A stretch of DNA of 16,446 nt, from positions 1 to 16,446 of the forward strand of contig DATJUH010000312.1 in assembly GCA_035502515.1 (NCBI GenBank), given 5' to 3'. The notes beneath the pieces were generated by a model. The model worked only from the letters and a program-made list of their open reading frames with translations, did no database searches and was not told where the DNA came from. Positions 14,801-16,446 of the stretch are shown one piece after another (the first letter of the stretch is position 1; each line of letters opens with the position of its first letter). The position numbers and the translations under genes were made by a program. The DNA comes from Fen-671 sp035502515 (GTDB lineage: Bacteria > Actinomycetota > Acidimicrobiia > Acidimicrobiales > Palsa-688).

Positions 14801-16446
14801 CATCAGGCGGACGTCGGGACTGGCCCAGTCCAGAGCCGCCGTTGCCGGGAAGGCCTTGAACGGTAGCCAACCGCCAGAGTCGTCACGGGCGAAATACCCC
14901 GGTAGTGGCGGCGAAAAGTCGACCGCGCACAGGTGCCCGTCACCGTGAAGGTCGACCAGCTGAGGCGAAACCCCCGAAATAGTGCCCTGGGGCTTGGTGG
15001 CTACCAGTTCGATGGGCTCGAACTGAGCCGAAAGCGATGACCCGTCAGGCTCGTAGGCGCTGACATTGCGCTTGTAGTACCAGGCCCCGTCGTCCTCGGC
15101 CAGCACGCCCACCAGGCCTTCACCATCGAGATCGCACCAGCGCCAGCCGGTCCCGCTGGCGCCGGTCGGCAGGTTGGCCAAAACCGCCGGGCTGGCCACG
15201 GCCATTGCGTCGTTGACCGAGATCTGTGAATAGCCGAGCTGCAGTGGCGGGAGCTGCTCGGTGGCATAGCCGGCCGTGGCATTGCCGATATAGCCCGTCT
15301 GCACAACCGAAGTAAGTAACGAGACCACGGGGATAGCCGGGTCGCCGGGTCCGTCAGCCGAGTAAGAGCCAGCCGAATACGAAAGGTCGAGGGAGCGCAC
15401 CACCACCGCGCTTGCGTCGAGGCCGTCGGGGAACCGGTGGAACATGAGGAGGCGGCGGCCCAAGCGGTACGTGCGGACCTCGAAACCCGGGCGATAGGCC
15501 GAAAAAGGGTCGGGCCGGCATGGCCATGGTACCGACTCGGCCGGTAGCGGCTTTTGCTCGTCGTGGTCCCCGTAGTCCACTACGACTTCGAAGAACCATG
15601 CCGTTGGTTGGGCCGCGCTGGCGGCCGGGATATAGGGGGTGGTGTTGCCGTAGTACACCCGCTTCAGGTAGCGGTTGGCGCCCACGGCCCGACCCTGTTC
15701 GTGGGCCACCGAGGGCACGTTGACCGAGTCCTCGGCTTTGTACTGGAAAGATATGGCGTTGCCCCGGTCGTCGTAGCTGAAATCGATCAGCCACGTGAAA
15801 ATGCGCGACGGGTCCGAGGGGTCGGCCACCCGGCTGGTGGCGTCCTGGCCGTACAGGCTGGTGACGTTATCCCCCGAGACGGTCCGCCAGTGGACGTCGC
15901 CGGTGGCGTTGTCCTGCCAGCGTTCGATACGGGCAAAGGCGGCTTCGGCCCGGGGCCGGTACTGCCGGACGGTATACGTGCCGGTGGCGTCCTGACTGAC
16001 AGCTGGAGACCAGTTGTCGCCCTCCGGGACGAGCAGCGGCACCAGGTCTTCCGCGTCAGACAGGATGAAAACGTCGGAGTCGTCGGCGTCCTGGTACAGG
16101 GGCAGGCCGAGGGAGGTCTTTCTGGTTATCGATGCCACCGTCAGCCGCCAGCCGAGACCGAAAACACCGTTGCCGGCGCCCGAGTCATAGGACAGGGTGA
16201 GCTTGGGGCCGGAACCTTGCCGGCCGGGGGAGGCCGGGAACGGCACGGTCAGGTTCGCCGCTCCTGTGGCCAGCCCGACGGTGAGCTTCTCGTCGATGCC
16301 GCGTACCGCTCCGCCCCCCTTCGGGAGGGTGATGCCCGGCAACGCCGGGGCGTCGGGCGGGCCCGGCCGCTGAGCATTGTTACCGATGTCGCCCGGGCGC
16401 GGCTCACGGGTGGTGCCTGTGCCGGACGGATCTGTGCCGGACGGAT
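8882..16446 (-). CDS. TcB-TcC-type SpvB/RHS-repeat toxin-complex protein (5' end outside window)
   Basis: This single chain exceeds 2,500 codons. Residue numbers below count from the Leu at 16342; the frame is open past it to the edge, so TTG 16342 is not taken as the start. The SpvB domain includes LPKGGGAVRGI and DSGAGNGVFGLGW (53-65). FG-GAP/TcdB-middle repeats include LMDLNGDGLADVLL (~514), LADMSGDGLTDLVR (~575) and LADIDGSGCADLAYVG (~628), then FDDVEREFRGFARVEQ (~791) and a Gly/Thr-rich linker at ~800-830. RHS/YD repeats run ~1200-2060. The RHS core has YRYTGKERDTETGFYYHTARYY, D2105 (DPAG) and D2128 (DPTG), the aspartates of core self-cleavage in TcC-like proteins. Residues 2132-2486 are unassigned. 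In Tc toxins TcB-TcC forms a cocoon around the C-terminal effector, delivered through TcA; no TcA is seen here. No frameshift is visible along the frame. Confidence 0.95.
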   Translation of the reverse strand, partial: PSGTDPSGTGTTREPRPGDIGNNAQRPGPPDAPALPGITLPKGGGAVRGIDEKLTVGLATGAANLTVPFPASPGRQGSGPKLTLSYDSGAGNGVFGLGWRLTVASITRKTSLGLPLYQDADDSDVFILSDAEDLVPLLVPEGDNWSPAVSQDATGTYTVRQYRPRAEAAFARIERWQDNATGDVHWRTVSGDNVTSLYGQDATSRVADPSDPSRIFTWLIDFSYDDRGNAISFQYKAEDSVNVPSVAHEQGRAVGANRYLKRVYYGNTTPYIPAASAAQPTAWFFEVVVDYGDHDEQKPLPAESVPWPCRPDPFSAYRPGFEVRTYRLGRRLLMFHRFPDGLDASAVVVRSLDLSYSAGSYSADGPGDPAIPVVSLLTSVVQTGYIGNATAGYATEQLPPLQLGYSQISVNDAMAVASPAVLANLPTGASGTGWRWCDLDGEGLVGVLAEDDGAWYYKRNVSAYEPDGSSLSAQFEPIELVATKPQGTISGVSPQLVDLHGDGHLCAVDFSPPLPGYFARDDSGGWLPFKAFPATAALDWASPDVRLMDLNGDGLADVLLTEDDAFTWFPWLAEDGFGPAQRRATTRDENAGPALVLDEGDWSVYLADMSGDGLTDLVRVRNGEICYWPNLGFGRFGPKVVMDGAPWFDVPDVFDARRAHLADIDGSGCADLAYVGTDGVTIWFNQSGNSFTAPTVLGTFPAVEDMSTVTTLDLLGTGTTCLVWSSPLPGDNGRQLRYMDVMGGVKPHLLTSLVNNMGGETTLTYATSTRYYVEDLLAGQPWLTRLAFPVHVVAQRRVADVVTGAQLTASYSYHHGYFDDVEREFRGFARVEQTDTDLVPSASGTGTFTGTPPVASTLTGTGTGSGDEFTLPPVLTRTWVNTGAYIHGVEIAAELAKEFFSGDPDAAGLAGTDFVGAATTGYGTPEEMREACRALRGRTIRTEVYALDGQANSANPYTVSQSRYSVQLLQPPSGPSYGSVFASELESLAYHYERGPADPRVSHNLVLETDPYGTVTKSAGVAYPRRSPGYPQQGTALVTYTEHDVVNVDNEVNWYRIGLPVETRSYELMGVTPAAAGGLFQVATLAAEAPTMAEIPSASTGTGATPQKRLTGRARTVYRANDLSGPLPAGQVESLALVDRNYQLSLTPDIITDVYSAVSTAAAVTALATGAGGFVDLDSDGNLWAPSARAFYSPEPASPDATYAGRHFYLPQGHVDPFGGTTTLTWEYDIALVGTTDALENTISAQVNYRVLQPWLVTDANQNRTGGRFDALGQVTATAVMGKETTGGGDEGDHLDLTTDEASATDDPTTTFDYDLTAYGTWAGNPARDVQHPAPVWAHTRARVFHKETTTPWVETYLYTDGLGRTAMAKAQAEAGPAPTRGTDGGLVYDAEGHLEFASTGTRWVGSGKTIYDNKGNPVKSYEPFFDSSPAYDDEADLVQWGVTAITRYDPLGRVIRVDNPDGTYRTVEFDPWQVTTFDEVDSVLTSTWYSTRQSGTLGALERAASSKAAASANTPAVQDHDPLGRAFRKTANNGTGGLYTTTLTLDINGRVRATTDALGRSVLTQDYTLPGTEIHHNSADSGQRWLLPAADGRPLTSWDGRGVRTDWQYDALRRPAAVLVTGAPAGQRVTTRTTYGETLANAAALNLRGSPYQSFDDAGVATIGQRDLDGNTTSARRQLLAVANTAVDWSASPALSSEVFTTTTSYDALHRPTTVTTPDTSVTTPTYNERSLLAAVNVHLRGATTATAFVTAASYDAKGQRQTVSYGNGAISAYTYDPQTFRLVELVTTRPSGPSPVQDLSYTYDSVGNVTHIADAAQQTTFFSNQVVTPDGDYVYDAVYRLVQATGRELVSSAAQPQPTWDDSSRVCVPLPTDTQAVQNYTETYAYDAVGNFQSVTHTAARGSWARTFNYDEPVTPVTNNRLTSTMVGTSRESYSYDANGNITSMPQLPTMAWDWKNMLQVTTSQAATSASPPTTNYTYDQSGRRVQKVNKLANGSLFSDRVYIGPYEVYREYSSTGSVALERQSLHVGAGDYGVCLVETTTVDVSAPPSPITPAARYQLTNFIGSAVLELDPKAAVISYEEYFPYGSTSFQGGRSAAEVSLKRYRYTGKERDTETGFYYHTARYYAPWLGRWTSCDPAGPVDGTNLYAYVRGNPVAANDPTGCQGQAGQGPVVPLTPNSPSLPVKQPSADVGPFRVSDPPQLPLPAGDHEVQEVGVAIPPLHITGGTGVIQARASAAHSDGTPSALSLSGQATFKQFPFDFRLHLQARGTTAAPFSAGTLGQFSGQATVTGDVRVPGLKIGGFELDVTSAGGAGRLSLKGWAGIGGLHLGTFRGTGKFDASGYDLSGTVRVISPVGIGGGRFSLGSATGLRSDLNWFGLQTGPIGLAPSIDPLDSLRPGNMTLSPDDTPNLLQLNAPSSPPTGPGFAVPMFEPGLSAGYTHISTHDLYYRALSIGIAPSPSIQTYAPQFAPLPFPLSSVPSSDTILYGQSLSTSESSLSQFPSHFRPYVGLSYSGNF
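8885..9949 (-). other. unassigned C-terminal effector-position domain of the RHS protein
   Basis: These ~355 residues follow DPTG of the RHS core, where Tc and polymorphic RHS proteins carry their variable payload. A Pro-rich lead (~2135-2175) is followed by alternating beta-like strands with many glycines, such as FSGQATVTGDVRVPGLKIGG, RLSLKGWAGIGGLHLGTFRG and ASGYDLSGTVRVISPVGIGG, suggesting a short repeating beta unit. After a Pro/Ser-rich stretch the chain ends FRPYVGLSYSGNF, an amphipathic strand with terminal Phe. I recognise no catalytic motif (no ADP-ribosyltransferase, deaminase or HNH signature). It may be a structural or adhesive domain rather than an enzyme. Confidence 0.6.
16417..16446. 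repeat. 15-bp tandem repeat at the right edge, inside the RHS reading frame
   Basis: A 15-bp unit (plus strand CTGTGCCGGACGGAT) occurs twice head to tail and reaches the edge, so more copies may lie outside. On the minus strand it is in frame with the giant gene and encodes a Pro-Ser-Gly-Thr-Asp pentapeptide repeat. This fits a disordered N-terminal lead before the SpvB domain. Confidence 0.8.

Overview
The window is high-GC DNA with dense coding on both strands. GTG starts are common, an F420-type LLM oxidoreductase is present, and there is a StrR-like ParB-type regulator. Together these point to an actinobacterium, probably from soil. The species cannot be told from the sequence. I see no rRNA, tRNA, CRISPR array, transposase or integrase.

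Layout. Position 2-319 is the tail of an ABC-2 type permease cut by the window edge. A small DUF6582-like protein (523-876) follows and converges on a phospholipase C/acid phosphatase-type phosphoesterase (915-2363, minus). That gene is divergently paired with a sedolisin (S53) serine-carboxyl peptidase (2412-4124, plus). The ~180 bp after the sedolisin carries two strong inverted repeats. Next comes a sugar-acid island: an LLM-class F420-dependent oxidoreductase and a TIM-barrel sugar phosphate isomerase/epimerase (both minus, apparently one operon), a broken Gfo/Idh/MocA dehydrogenase (6293-6549, minus), and a divergent FAH-fold protein closely resembling 2-keto-3-deoxy-D-arabinonate dehydratase (6786-7673, plus). 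A StrR-like regulator (7746-8699, plus) follows and converges on a giant minus-strand gene that fills the rest of the window.

The giant gene (8882-16446, open at the right edge, more than 2,500 codons) is a single-chain TcB-TcC-type protein. It has an SpvB domain, FG-GAP/TcdB middle domains, a long RHS/YD-repeat shell and an RHS-associated core. It ends in about 355 residues that I cannot assign to any family. In Tc and RHS proteins this position holds the enclosed effector. No TcA-like subunit and no candidate immunity gene is visible next to it.

The most interesting points are the unassigned beta-rich C-terminal domain with its Phe-terminated, porin-like last strand; the 15-bp tandem repeats at both visible ends of that gene, with the 3' array supplying its stop codon; the deletion-and-frameshift remnant of the sugar dehydrogenase beside otherwise intact sugar-acid genes; and the paired inverted repeats downstream of the sedolisin.
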